51,245 bases of DNA from NCBI GenBank assembly GCA_002928535.1, contig PERG01000016.1:1-51245 (forward strand), read 5' to 3'. Under the pieces are notes generated by a model. That model saw only the letters and a list, made by a program, of their open reading frames with translations. It did not search any database and was not told where the DNA came from. This stretch comes from Methylotenera sp. (GTDB lineage: Bacteria > Pseudomonadota > Gammaproteobacteria > Burkholderiales > Methylophilaceae). Position 1 is the stretch's first letter; every line of letters begins with the position of its first letter. The position numbers and the translations under genes are program-made. Below are positions 1 through 8,550 of this stretch, piece after piece.

Positions 1-403
1 CATAATCGAAATAATCAATAAACTCAGATAACTATCCAAAAGTTATCATCTCTTTTTCCCACATATATATTTCACATTATTATTGCTTTACCTAGTAGCT
101 CCTTCAACATTGAGCTGACCCGCATTCTTCAAATTATAAAATTCAAACTCAGTTATCTAAATTCAAGTATTGGCTTAGTTGTTGAGTGGATGTAGGCCAA
201 AATGAACCTATCTTGTAGGATAATCATTAGTCCATTCGGCCTATTGCAGCCTATGTAAGGAAGCGTACATTGGCAATTCAGGTATTAACACATTGATTCT
301 ATTTAGTTTTAATTCTGGCTTTGTATTGCCTATAGATTATGAAATAAATTAAGTGTGTGAATCCTCATAGTTTTCTTTTTTAGCCGCTAAAGGAGAATTT
401 AAA
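1..403. other. Non-coding leader upstream of the Tad locus
   Basis: This AT-rich stretch has no convincing gene. It must hold the promoter of the first pilin gene, but I find no clear sigma-70 pair. A TGGC/TTGC pair near 316-329 has the wrong spacing for sigma-54. A good ribosome binding site (AAGGAG) lies just upstream of the flp1 ATG at 404. Confidence 0.5.
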
Positions 404-613
404 ATGAACAAATTTATTTTGGCATTAAACCGTTTTATAGGCGATGAAGAGGGTGTGACCGCAATTGAGTATGGCTTAATCGCAGCCTTAATTGCTGTGG
501 TTATTATCGTTGCAGCTGCCTTGGTCGGTACGCGATTGACTTGCTTGTTTAACAGGGTTGCAAGTTGCTTGATCAGTTCAACCAGCGGTACTTGTCAAAC
601 AGCTTGTCCATAA
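404..613 (+). CDS. flp1: Flp-type major pilin (type IVc prepilin), copy 1
   Basis: This 69-residue prepilin would form the Flp pilus fibre. After a short basic leader it has the class IVb processing site: TadV should cut after G17, leaving V18 at the mature N-terminus with the Glu-Tyr pair E22-Y23. The hydrophobic helix runs from about 24 to 41. The C-terminal part has four cysteines (C47, C55, C64, C68), which is unusual for Flp pilins and could form two disulfides. An AAGGAG motif precedes the ATG. The adjacent flp2 is about 75% identical (52 of 69 residues by eye), so the pair is a tandem duplication. Family assignment is secure; the cysteine role is inferred. Confidence 0.95.
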   Translation: MNKFILALNRFIGDEEGVTAIEYGLIAALIAVVIIVAAALVGTRLTCLFNRVASCLISSTSGTCQTACP

Positions 614-715
614 CAGCTAAAAGACTAGGCGTATGGGCTTGATGCTCTAAAACAGCCGTTAATAACAAGGCATCAGGTCCACTACTCTAAAGTTGAACGC
701 TTAAAGGAAATCATC

Positions 716-925
716 ATGAAAAACCTGACTATAGCTCTAAAACGTTTTATCGACGACGAGCAAGGTGTGACCGCCATAGAGTATGGTTTGATCGCAGCTT
801 TAATAGCGGTAACGATCATTGTTGCAGCCGCGTTAACCGGTACTCGCTTGACTTGCTTGTTTAACAGGGTTGCGGATTGCTTCGTCGGCCCAGCTAATGG
901 CACTTGCCAGACAGCATGTCCATAG
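716..925 (+). CDS. flp2: Flp-type pilin (type IVc prepilin), copy 2
   Basis: This is the paralogue of flp1, with the same length of 69 residues. The processing site, the E22-Y23 pair and the hydrophobic helix match copy 1, and the four cysteines sit at identical positions (47, 55, 64, 68). Most differences are in the leader and in residues 54-61, between the second and third cysteines, probably a surface loop. AAAGGA precedes the ATG. It may be a second major pilin or a minor subunit; the sequence does not decide. A compound stem-loop (962-1035) follows, before tadV. Confidence 0.95.
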   Translation: MKNLTIALKRFIDDEQGVTAIEYGLIAALIAVTIIVAAALTGTRLTCLFNRVADCFVGPANGTCQTACP

Positions 926-961
926 TAGCTGCTTGATAGCAAATCATGGGCTCGATTACCT

Positions 962-1035
962 TAAACCAGCTGCTTAATTTGAGCCATCCAACGTATGGCT
1001 CTGCAGATGACAAGCACTTAGCAGCATCTGGTTTA
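962..1035 (+). promoter_or_regulatory. Compound stem-loop between flp2 and tadV
   Basis: An 8-bp outer stem (TAAACCAG at 962-969 with CTGGTTTA at 1028-1035) continues into CTGCT (970-974) paired with AGCAG (1020-1024) across a 3-nt bulge. It encloses a second hairpin, GAGCCAT (981-987) with ATGGCTC (995-1001). No T-tract follows, so it is not a standard terminator. By position it could protect pilin mRNA or limit read-through into tadV; that role is inferred. Confidence 0.5.
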
Positions 1036-1114
1036 GGGCAATCGAAAAATGTGTGCTATCACTAAGTGAGCCACATGTGTAATGCGTCCTAGATTGAGAA
1101 TTGGATGAATTTAA

Positions 1115-1711
1115 ATGAATCCAAACATCATTGATTTTGCAGTCTTGTCGACATTAGTCTTATTGCTGGTGGTTGCGGCATGGCAAGACATTAAACAGCA
1201 TCGAATTTCGAATCGCATTGTTTTGCTCGGTGTGTTACTCGGATTTATGTTTAACGGATTAATACCTGAGGGGCAGGGCTTTAACAGTCCCGCCCCCGGT
1301 GGGTTAGGCTGGTTAGCTGGACTGACGGGCTTAGGCATGGGGATGGCAGTATTGCTACCATTCTACTGGTTACGCGCCATGGGCGCCGGCGATGTGAAGT
1401 TGATGGGAATGGTGGGTGCCATTCTCGGGCCAGGTCAAGTACTGGGTGCATTACTGGGTACGTTTCTAATGGGTGGTGTAATGGCCTTAGTCATTGCGCT
1501 ACGGGCAGGAGCCATGATGCGTTTGCTGGGAAACGTGAAGTTTATGCTATTTGACGGCATGGTAAAGGTGAGTACCGGGCAGGCACCGACTATGGATGAT
1601 GTATCGCAGTCGGTAGGAAAGCTACCCTACGCGCTGGCCATTGCAGTCGGTACAGTAGGCTACCTGATATGGCGACGTCTTATGTGGGTGAACGCTGTGG
1701 GATGGTGGTAA
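1115..1711 (+). CDS. tadV: Prepilin peptidase TadV (A24 family)
   Basis: This is an inner-membrane aspartic peptidase that removes the leader from Flp prepilins and TadE-like pseudopilins. Both family aspartates are visible: D25 in the motif WQDIKQHRISN after the first membrane helix, and D93 in the GxGD motif GAGDVKLMG (residues 90-98). At 198 residues with several hydrophobic helices it is the short Tad-type form and lacks the N-methyltransferase domain of PilD. Its place directly after the two pilins is the usual order of Tad loci. The ATG at 1115 lacks a strong ribosome binding site. Confidence 0.93.
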   Translation: MNPNIIDFAVLSTLVLLLVVAAWQDIKQHRISNRIVLLGVLLGFMFNGLIPEGQGFNSPAPGGLGWLAGLTGLGMGMAVLLPFYWLRAMGAGDVKLMGMVGAILGPGQVLGALLGTFLMGGVMALVIALRAGAMMRLLGNVKFMLFDGMVKVSTGQAPTMDDVSQSVGKLPYALAIAVGTVGYLIWRRLMWVNAVGWW

Positions 1712-1848
1712 ACGATGATATAAGACCGATGCTGTCAAGCAGGCTCCAACAACACAAATAACAGACCAGGGATAGTAATAACAAGAGATAGAGAAGTAGT
1801 AGCAATAAGGCACCGTCAAAGTCGTCAATAATAATTGGGGGCACGAAA

Positions 1849-3174
1849 ATGATAATTGCCACACAATCACAACATGAGAACGCTGTTGAAGCAGAACGGC
1901 GCTCTACACAACAGTTGCCTCGTCTACCCAGTAGCGTTGAAGAAACCGGTCTTAGCTTTTTATTCCTAGTCGAGTTACTCACCAAAACCCTCTTCATGCG
2001 CGGCCAGCTCAGGCTGGTCGACATTGCCCAGTACTCCAAACTTTCCGTGAGTGTTTTAGAGCCTTTATTGGCTTTTATGCGCACCGAACGTTTGTGCGAA
2101 GTATCGCGTAGCAGCGAAACTGAAACAGCCACTTCCTATAGCCTGACAGAACTTGGGCGCTTGCGTGCGGAAGATTTTCTACAAAAAAGCCAGTATGTAG
2201 GCGCCGCACCGGTCAGCCTGGAGGCTTATGTTGATCAGGTGCATAAACAATCTGTGGCTGACATGGTGGTGACCCGTGAGAGATTAAACAAAGTATTCAG
2301 CGAAGTTGTGGTGAAAGAAAGTATTCTTCGGCAATTTGGCGCAGCCATGAATTCAGGCCGTGCGATTTTCGTCTACGGGCCCGCAGGTAGCGGTAAGACC
2401 TTTCTCGCCGAGCGATTGGCTGGCTTGCTGACTGGCAATGTAGCCATTCCGCATGCCATTGTGGTGGATAGCGAAGTCATTCAGGTATTTGACCTACATG
2501 CCCACGTGCCTTTCCTTCCTGAAGTGGGCGACTCTCTGATGATTGATCGCAGGCAGTCAGCGGATCATCGGTGGGTGATGTGCCACCGGCCTGTCATCAA
2601 GACTGGCGGTGAATTGACCCTATCCATGCTGGATCTGGACTTTAATGAAAGTGCGCGTTTCTACCAGGCGCCTCCACAAGTAAAAGCGAATAATGGCCTG
2701 CTACTCATTGATGATCTGGGCCGGCAAATCACGCCTGCCATTGACATCATGAACCGGTGGATCGTACCGCTGGACCGGCGCCTCGATTATCTAGCCCTAC
2801 ATACAGGTAAGAAATTCGTCATTCCGTTTGATGTGATCGTGGTGTTTTCTACCAATATGCCGCCCAGTGAACTTGCAGACGAGGCATTCCTGCGCCGACT
2901 AGGTTACAAAATTTATGTCGGTCCACTAGATGAAGATGCTTACCGGCAGGTTGCAAGGCAGGTTTGTGATGATTTACAGATACCGTATACAGATGCAGGG
3001 ATTAACTACTTGCTACACGAGCGTCATTACAAGGAAAACCGGCCTTTGATGGCCTGTATTCCAAGGGAGATACTGGGTCAGGCCAGAGACGCAGCCCGCT
3101 ACGAAGGGGCACCAACGGAGTTATCAGAAGTTTTTTTGGAGTGGGCATGGAATAACCATTTTGCACATGATTAA
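1849..3174 (+). CDS. AAA family ATPase of the Tad locus, possible winged-helix N-terminus
   Basis: This 441-residue cytoplasmic ATPase is not one of the named Tad components. Residues about 36-112 look like a winged-helix domain (helices rich in Leu, a YSLTELGR wing-like segment near 97-104). The AAA core has Walker A GPAGSGKT (177-184), Walker B LLLIDDLG (284-291), a sensor-1 Asn (N336 in VFSTN) and an arginine pair R349-R350 where an arginine finger is expected. It is not the assembly ATPase TadA, which lies at 9787. GGGGG precedes the ATG. It sits between tadV and rcpC on the same strand, so a role in pilus assembly or its control is likely. A MoxR-like remodelling role is possible. The fold is well supported; the function is unknown. 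Confidence 0.8.
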   Translation: MIIATQSQHENAVEAERRSTQQLPRLPSSVEETGLSFLFLVELLTKTLFMRGQLRLVDIAQYSKLSVSVLEPLLAFMRTERLCEVSRSSETETATSYSLTELGRLRAEDFLQKSQYVGAAPVSLEAYVDQVHKQSVADMVVTRERLNKVFSEVVVKESILRQFGAAMNSGRAIFVYGPAGSGKTFLAERLAGLLTGNVAIPHAIVVDSEVIQVFDLHAHVPFLPEVGDSLMIDRRQSADHRWVMCHRPVIKTGGELTLSMLDLDFNESARFYQAPPQVKANNGLLLIDDLGRQITPAIDIMNRWIVPLDRRLDYLALHTGKKFVIPFDVIVVFSTNMPPSELADEAFLRRLGYKIYVGPLDEDAYRQVARQVCDDLQIPYTDAGINYLLHERHYKENRPLMACIPREILGQARDAARYEGAPTELSEVFLEWAWNNHFAHD

Positions 3175-3218
3175 CGGTGTAAACGGTTAATTTAAGACAA
3201 GAAAAGAGAGGTGCCAAA

Positions 3219-4124
3219 ATGAAAAACACAAGAGCGTTAGTCATGATCGTCGTATCACTGGTCATAGGATTGTTTGCTGTCATTATGGCGTCGCGATGGA
3301 TAGCAGAACAAACTTCATTGGCCACCAGCAAAGTGGTTGTAGCTACCAAAGATGTTGACTTAGGGACGCGGCTGGCGCCTGAAATGCTGACCTTGGTCGA
3401 GTGGCCTAGAACGAGTGTACCTGCGGGTGCCATTCAGGATCAAAACGCATTGCTCAAGGACCCTCAGTCACAAGAGCCGCGCGTCGTGAAGGTAAGTGTG
3501 TTCAAGGGTGAACCCATACTTGAATCCAAGCTGGCTCCAGTGGGTACCAAGGGTGGGTTGTCAGCAGTCATTAAAGAAGGTAAGCGTGCGATTACCGTCC
3601 GGGTTAACGATGTGGTCGGTGTGGCTGGCTTCGCGCTGCCAGGTAACTATGTCGATATCCTGGTCAACACCGATGATGATAGAAGCAAGCCTGATGGCCG
3701 CAATAAGACAGTTTCCAAAATCGTGCTTGAGAATATTTTAGTGTTAGCAGTCGCACAAGAGTCTGGTCGCGATGATACTAAACCTAAAGTAGTCAGTGCG
3801 GTGACTTTAGAGGTATCGCCTGAGCAAGCTGAAAATCTTGACCTAGCACGTAGCGTGGGTACGCTTTCTCTGGTACTTAGAAATCAAATCGATACTGCAG
3901 CCGTAACGACCGATGGGGCTAACAAGCAGCAATTGCTCCAACGTGTGAATGATACTGAGGTTGCCAGACCCGTTGAGGTCGCTGCACCTATGGCGAAAGC
4001 AGTTCCGAGCAGACCACGTGTTATCGCCTATAAACAGCGTGTTGCCCAAGTTGAATCGTCAAGAGCTGACCGTGACTGTGTGGAAGTCATCAAGGAAGGA
4101 GCACGCCATGTGGAATGTTTCTAG
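3219..4124 (+). CDS. rcpC: Flp pilus assembly protein CpaB/RcpC
   Basis: This is a periplasmic protein anchored by one N-terminal membrane helix (about residues 7-26) that works with the RcpA secretin. It has the CpaB layout: an SAF-type domain after the anchor (VVVATKDVDLGTRLAPEML, about 39-57), followed by the RcpC/CpaB region with conserved KRAITVRVNDVVGVAGF (about 122-138) and a GNYVDIL segment. At 301 residues it has the usual length. GAGAGGTG precedes the ATG. Its last 17 bases overlap the most upstream plausible start of the secretin gene, suggesting translational coupling. Confidence 0.92.
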   Translation: MKNTRALVMIVVSLVIGLFAVIMASRWIAEQTSLATSKVVVATKDVDLGTRLAPEMLTLVEWPRTSVPAGAIQDQNALLKDPQSQEPRVVKVSVFKGEPILESKLAPVGTKGGLSAVIKEGKRAITVRVNDVVGVAGFALPGNYVDILVNTDDDRSKPDGRNKTVSKIVLENILVLAVAQESGRDDTKPKVVSAVTLEVSPEQAENLDLARSVGTLSLVLRNQIDTAAVTTDGANKQQLLQRVNDTEVARPVEVAAPMAKAVPSRPRVIAYKQRVAQVESSRADRDCVEVIKEGARHVECF

Positions 4125-5790
4125 ACAAGCTGAAAGTACAGGTACTCAACGTACGGGTAAAAATTCAGAGAGAAAATCCTTGTTAGCCAATCACCTGATA
4201 GAAGGGAGTGCTAAATTGAATAATACTGACAATTCTATTGAGCTAATGGATAGCAGACCGGTGCTGATGCATCGCGCGCTATCCTGGTTTGCGTGCGCGA
4301 TCATGTGCGCGCTGTGTAGTATCGCGATGCCTGCCATGAGCGCTCCCGCGGCGGCCAAGCAGGCACCTTGCCAATCGGTTCAAGTAGGCAAGAGCTACGT
4401 GATCAGACTGGGCCAGATCGAGATTGTGCCGCTTACAGTAAGTGCTAAGCGGATATTCATTGGCGGCCTCTCTTCAGGTTATGCCGGCAAGCCGGAAGAA
4501 GTGAAAGAAGGCACCCCGAATGCGGCACGCCCTGCGTCAAATCAGACGGCCGTCTCTAATGGCGTTGCAGATGTCGATGTGGTGTTGCTCAGTCCTAAAG
4601 AGCTTTATTTATTAGGCAAGAAAACCGGCACCATGAATGTGATTCTGCAAGGCCAAAATGACCAATGTACGGTGATGAATGTCATGGTGATGCTGGATGC
4701 TACTGCTTTGCAAGATACATTAGGGCAACTTATTCCAGGTCAAAAAGGCATTAAGGTTAGCGCTGTAGATAATACCTATATCCTATCTGGCACTGTATCT
4801 GACGCCGTCAAAGTAGATCAGGCCGTGACATTAGCCAATGCTTATGCTGGTGGCGGTGGTACCGGTTCCGTCAGTCGTATCGTGAATATGTTACAGGTCA
4901 GTGCGCCACAACAGGTGATGCTGGAAGTAAAGATGGCTGAGGTTTCAAAAAACCTGTTGGATAAATTAGGTGCACAATTCAATGCCTCACGCCGTAACGG
5001 TGGTGTGGCGTATGCCATTGCTTCCGGCTTCCTGGCATTGACAGGAGCCAATCCGTTGTCGCCTGGCGGCCTGCTCACCATTACCCATGGCAACACTTCC
5101 ATCAGACTGGATGCGGAAAACAAGGACGGGATCGTCAAGATACTCGCTGAACCTAACATCATTGCTATCAGTGGGCAGGAAGGAAGCTTTCTTGCTGGCG
5201 GTAAGATCTTTATCCCTGTGGCACAAGCTGCAACCACCGGGGCTTCCACTATCACGCTGGAAGAAAAAGAATTCGGTATTGGGCTGAAATTTACGCCCAC
5301 CGTATTGGAAGGTGGCCTGATTAATCTTAGGGTCGCACCTGAGGTATCCGAGCTGTCCCAAAGCGGTACGGAAGTCATTGCAGGCGGAGGCCGTAGCGTA
5401 TTGCCTTCATTCGTCACTCGCCGTGCTTCCACGACCGTGCAGCTGCGTGATGGTCAGAGTTTTGCAATTGCTGGATTGATCAAAGACAACGTCACCGAAA
5501 CCATCCGACGCTTCCCGATTCTTGGCGAAATTCCGGTATTAGGAGCGCTGTTCCGCAGTAGTGAATTCCAACATGACAAGACCGAATTGCTATTTGTCAT
5601 TACACCACGTTTGGTAAAACCATTGCCTCCAGACTATGCGCTACCTACTGACAGCTTTGTACCGCCTACCAACAAAGAGTTCTTCTTGAAGGGTAAGTTG
5701 GAAGGTGAACCTGATGAGTCTGCTGTTACCCCTTCTTCCCCCCAAGCGAAGCCTGATGGTGCACAGCCTGACAGCTATGAGATGAAATAA
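4108..5790 (+). CDS. rcpA: Flp pilus secretin CpaC/RcpA
   Basis: This is the outer-membrane channel for the Flp pilus. It has an export signal (hydrophobic run ALSWFACAIMCALCSIAM), a pilus N-domain with VDVVLLSPKELYLLGKK, a ring-forming domain, and a C-terminal secretin domain with VPVLGALFRS and TELLFVITPRLV. The start is uncertain. ATG 4108 has a very strong AGGAAGGAG but puts 56 residues before the signal helix. TTG 4216 (after GAAGGGAG) or ATG 4246 would place the signal normally and give 524 or 514 residues. I list 4108 for its ribosome binding site. A small lipoprotein that could be its pilotin follows. Confidence 0.9.
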   Translation: MWNVSRQAESTGTQRTGKNSERKSLLANHLIEGSAKLNNTDNSIELMDSRPVLMHRALSWFACAIMCALCSIAMPAMSAPAAAKQAPCQSVQVGKSYVIRLGQIEIVPLTVSAKRIFIGGLSSGYAGKPEEVKEGTPNAARPASNQTAVSNGVADVDVVLLSPKELYLLGKKTGTMNVILQGQNDQCTVMNVMVMLDATALQDTLGQLIPGQKGIKVSAVDNTYILSGTVSDAVKVDQAVTLANAYAGGGGTGSVSRIVNMLQVSAPQQVMLEVKMAEVSKNLLDKLGAQFNASRRNGGVAYAIASGFLALTGANPLSPGGLLTITHGNTSIRLDAENKDGIVKILAEPNIIAISGQEGSFLAGGKIFIPVAQAATTGASTITLEEKEFGIGLKFTPTVLEGGLINLRVAPEVSELSQSGTEVIAGGGRSVLPSFVTRRASTTVQLRDGQSFAIAGLIKDNVTETIRRFPILGEIPVLGALFRSSEFQHDKTELLFVITPRLVKPLPPDYALPTDSFVPPTNKEFFLKGKLEGEPDESAVTPSSPQAKPDGAQPDSYEMK

Positions 5791-5800
5791 GGAGATGATC

Positions 5801-6097
5801 ATGAACAACCTATCGATCAAATTAACCCTGGCCATCTTGCTGGCAAGTGACATCACAGGATGTGCTACCCGTACGCCACAACTGGATGAAAGGTTCGGCG
5901 AGGCTGTCAGTAGCGCTAAAGCATTGCAAATTATTAATCCCGATGCTGCCCTGAACGCGGAAGTGCCAGATGGCATGCGAGGTAAGACTTTGGGCGCGGT
6001 GATGGACCGTTACCATGATTCGTATAAAACGCCGCCAGCTCAAAGCAATGTATTCATGATTGGTATCGGGGAGAGTGGTGCTAGTGGTGGGAGATAA
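5801..6097 (+). CDS. Small Tad-locus lipoprotein at the rcpB position
   Basis: This 98-residue protein has a lipoprotein signal with lipobox ITGC (Cys at about 21 from this start). The mature part is short and polar, with no domain I recognise. The start is set at 5801 because AAGGAG (5789-5794) is correctly spaced for it and directly abuts the alternative ATG at 5795. It follows the secretin stop by 10 bases. In Tad loci the gene after rcpC-rcpA is often a small outer-membrane lipoprotein (RcpB or a pilotin), so a secretin-assembly role is plausible by position only. Confidence 0.7.
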   Translation: MNNLSIKLTLAILLASDITGCATRTPQLDERFGEAVSSAKALQIINPDAALNAEVPDGMRGKTLGAVMDRYHDSYKTPPAQSNVFMIGIGESGASGGR

Positions 6098-6202
6098 AAC
6101 GATGATGACCTAGTCAGCTCTGGTTAAATCCACGCATCCAAGGAGTTAATCAACGCTGGCATAGCGCTTAAGTTGCTAGTTGAGAAGTTGAGGAGACGTG
6201 CG

Positions 6203-7465
6203 ATGAACATGCTGAAGCAACATATGATGCATCCCAGAAAGTGCCAGCGCGGCGCAGTGGCGATCATTGTCGGCATCTGCATTGTTGTGTTGGTGGGAAT
6301 GATCGGGCTAGTGGTGGACATGGGGCATCTGTTTGTGTTCAAAACAGAGCTGCAAAATGCTGCGGACTCTTGTGCCCTGGCTGCAGCAAAAGAGTTGGAC
6401 GGCGCATCAGATGCAATTTTGCGGGCTGAGAGTGCAGGCATTGCGGTCGGACAGCGAAACAATGCAGACCTGCAGGGAACAGCGGTCACTATATTGCCGG
6501 ACAACGTCAAATTTAGCGCCACCTTAAGCCCTAACAGTAATTACCTGACACAAGCCGCAGGTGCTAATCCCGCAACGGCCCAATATGCCATGTGTAGCCT
6601 GAACCGCGCCGGCATCGTAACGTGGTTCATGCAAGTGATGGGGGTGGGCAATCAGACCGTGGCAGCCGAAGCTGTTGCAACATTGGCACCGTCGCAAACA
6701 GCTTGCGCGGTTCCCATCGGTGTGTGCACACAGGGCGCCGCGCCTACTTTCGGTCTGGTGACCGGTAAATGGTATTCAGGGAAGTTTTCCGCTGGGAGTG
6801 GCGGGACGGGTAGTTACGACTGGATCGACTTTAGTCCACCGAGCGGTGGCGCCAACGAACTCAAAGATTTATTGGCAGGCGTCGGCCAGTGCAATTTACC
6901 CCCGGTGGGGACTCCTGTGGGTGAGCAAGGGCAGGTCGTTGGTCTGACAGATGCATGGAACTCACGCTTTGGCTTGTATAAGAATGGTGGAGCATATAAT
7001 GCCACGACTGCAGCACCGGACTTTACCGGCGTCGCCTATACCACCGCTACGTGGCCACACGCTGATCCTGCAACCCCAGAGAATGCTTATTCAGGCACGC
7101 CAGATTCCGGCAGCACCCCGAATTACCTTGCAGCACAGGCTGCCAGAACTCCTTATCAAAATAGCGATCCTGCTGGTGTGGGGACACCGCCTTTCCGTAT
7201 TTCAACTGTAGCCACCCATACCCAATTTGGGGCAAATCGCCGCATTGCTGTGGCGCCTATCGTTAACTGCGCAGCTTTATCCTCTCCAACCCAACAGATT
7301 CCGGTATTAGGTTATGCCTGCATTTTTATGCTGAATCCGATCAACGGGCCGACAGATGTGGTTCTGGAAATGCGTGGTTTGGCAAGTTCTGCCTCAAGCC
7401 CTTGTGCTTCATTTGGTCTTCCGGGCGGTACGGTAGGGCCATTGGTGCCGGTGCTAGTCCAGTGA
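6203..7465 (+). CDS. TadG-like pilus assembly protein
   Basis: This 420-residue protein has the TadG-like N-terminus: a basic leader, RGAVAIIVGICIVVLVGMIG as the membrane helix, then VVDMGHLFVFKTELQNAAD, with an Ala-rich stretch typical of the family. The rest is exported, Gly/Pro/Thr-rich and holds several cysteines. I see no von Willebrand A motif (DxSxS), unlike longer TadG proteins. The ATG at 6203 is preferred over 6173 because GAGGAG lies 7 bases upstream. The gene leads a set of three pseudopilin-like genes (this and two TadE-like), corresponding to the tadEFG group. It may be a minor tip or anchor component. Confidence 0.8.
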   Translation: MNMLKQHMMHPRKCQRGAVAIIVGICIVVLVGMIGLVVDMGHLFVFKTELQNAADSCALAAAKELDGASDAILRAESAGIAVGQRNNADLQGTAVTILPDNVKFSATLSPNSNYLTQAAGANPATAQYAMCSLNRAGIVTWFMQVMGVGNQTVAAEAVATLAPSQTACAVPIGVCTQGAAPTFGLVTGKWYSGKFSAGSGGTGSYDWIDFSPPSGGANELKDLLAGVGQCNLPPVGTPVGEQGQVVGLTDAWNSRFGLYKNGGAYNATTAAPDFTGVAYTTATWPHADPATPENAYSGTPDSGSTPNYLAAQAARTPYQNSDPAGVGTPPFRISTVATHTQFGANRRIAVAPIVNCAALSSPTQQIPVLGYACIFMLNPINGPTDVVLEMRGLASSASSPCASFGLPGGTVGPLVPVLVQ

Positions 7466-7481
7466 TGAGTGTGAGCACAAA

Positions 7482-7958
7482 ATGAATAACCTGACCAAAA
7501 GACAAAAACAAGGTGGTGCGGCGGCAGTGGAGTTTGCATTGCTCATCATCCCAATGTTGGTGATGGTATTTGGGATCACCGAGTTTGGCCGTGCGATGTA
7601 TCAATACAACACCTTAGTGAAGCTGACCCGTGATGCGACACGCTACTTGACCACACAGGCGGCTGGCGCTGGGATAGCTGCGGCGCAATGTCTGGCCGTG
7701 TATGGCAATTCGGCCTGTACCGGCCCTACATTATTGCCCGGCTTAACCACTGCCATGGTCACTGAATGCGATGCAAGCAATTGTCCAGGCACCCATTCTG
7801 CCGTAGCGACCGGTGCGGGGGCGGTGAACCTTGTCACGGTCACGATCTCAGGCTATCAGTTTCAGTCCTTGGTCAGTTTTACGATAGCTGGGTTTGATGT
7901 AGGCCTGCCGAATATTACGTTTGGCGGGGTAAGTACAACAATGCGGCAAATACTGTAG
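7482..7958 (+). CDS. tadE: TadE-like pseudopilin 1
   Basis: This 158-residue minor pilin-like protein has the TadE pattern: basic leader, GGAAAVEFALLIIPM with the conserved Glu (E17) after the cleavage site, then FGITEFGRAMYQYNTLVKLTR. In studied Tad systems TadE and TadF are processed by TadV and are needed for pilus formation. The C-terminal part is exported and has four cysteines (in AAQCLAVYGNSAC and ECDASNC), likely oxidised in the periplasm. It follows the TadG-like gene by 16 bases and precedes a second TadE-like gene. It could equally be called TadF. Confidence 0.85.
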   Translation: MNNLTKRQKQGGAAAVEFALLIIPMLVMVFGITEFGRAMYQYNTLVKLTRDATRYLTTQAAGAGIAAAQCLAVYGNSACTGPTLLPGLTTAMVTECDASNCPGTHSAVATGAGAVNLVTVTISGYQFQSLVSFTIAGFDVGLPNITFGGVSTTMRQIL

Positions 7959-7977
7959 CTTAAGAGGGAAGAAAACA

Positions 7978-8424
7978 ATGATTCGTCATCAAACAATATT
8001 TCGTAAAAAACAAGCAGGCGCCGCCGCCGTAGAGTTCGCCTTGATTGCAATCCTATTCTTTAGCCTGTTACTGGGTATTCTCGAATTCGGCCGGGTGTTA
8101 TTCACCTATAACGCTGCCGTGGAGGCCACACGTTATGGCGCCAGGGTTGCAGTCGTGTGTGACATAGGCAGCACTGCAATTGTTTCGAGAATGCAACTGA
8201 TTTTGCCTGCTCTAGCTACAACCAATGTAGCCGTGACCTATGAACCCACGGCTTGTGTGCAAAACACTTGCGAACGGGTCAAGGTAAAAATACAAGGGCT
8301 GAATGTCACGCCTTTGATTCCAGTATTGAATGTCACGCTGCCAGTACCGAGCTCTGAGACTTCCTTATTACGTGAAAGCCTGGCAAGTGCAATCGGCGGG
8401 GCCAATAACCCGGTGTGCTCGTGA
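7978..8424 (+). CDS. TadE-like pseudopilin 2
   Basis: This 148-residue protein repeats the TadE pattern: QAGAAAVEFALIAILF with the conserved Glu after the cleavage site, then LEFGRVLFTYNAAVEATRYGAR. The motif matches its upstream neighbour closely, so the two are probably paralogues and may fill the TadE and TadF roles. Cysteines in the exported part (VVCDIG, TACVQNTC) again suggest disulfides. GAGGGAAG precedes the ATG. The next gene starts 126 bases downstream, a longer gap than elsewhere in the locus. Confidence 0.85.
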   Translation: MIRHQTIFRKKQAGAAAVEFALIAILFFSLLLGILEFGRVLFTYNAAVEATRYGARVAVVCDIGSTAIVSRMQLILPALATTNVAVTYEPTACVQNTCERVKVKIQGLNVTPLIPVLNVTLPVPSSETSLLRESLASAIGGANNPVCS

Positions 8425-8550
8425 TTTTTGGCAGGGAACAGCAGTTTATTTGAGTGTAGAAGCTATGAGATTGATGGATAACAAATGGATGAAGAACAGA
8501 AAAAACATTTTATTGGTTACGTAAAGTAACTGAAGGCGTGGGAGAACAAC

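Noticed and set aside
310-336. Possible sigma-54 promoter before flp1 (TGGC and TTGC elements)
   Set aside because: The GG-GC spacing is one base off the strict consensus and other conserved bases are missing.
4842-5432. A 196-codon open frame on the minus strand inside the secretin gene
   Set aside because: It is antisense to a well-supported gene, lacks a ribosome binding site and any recognisable domain.
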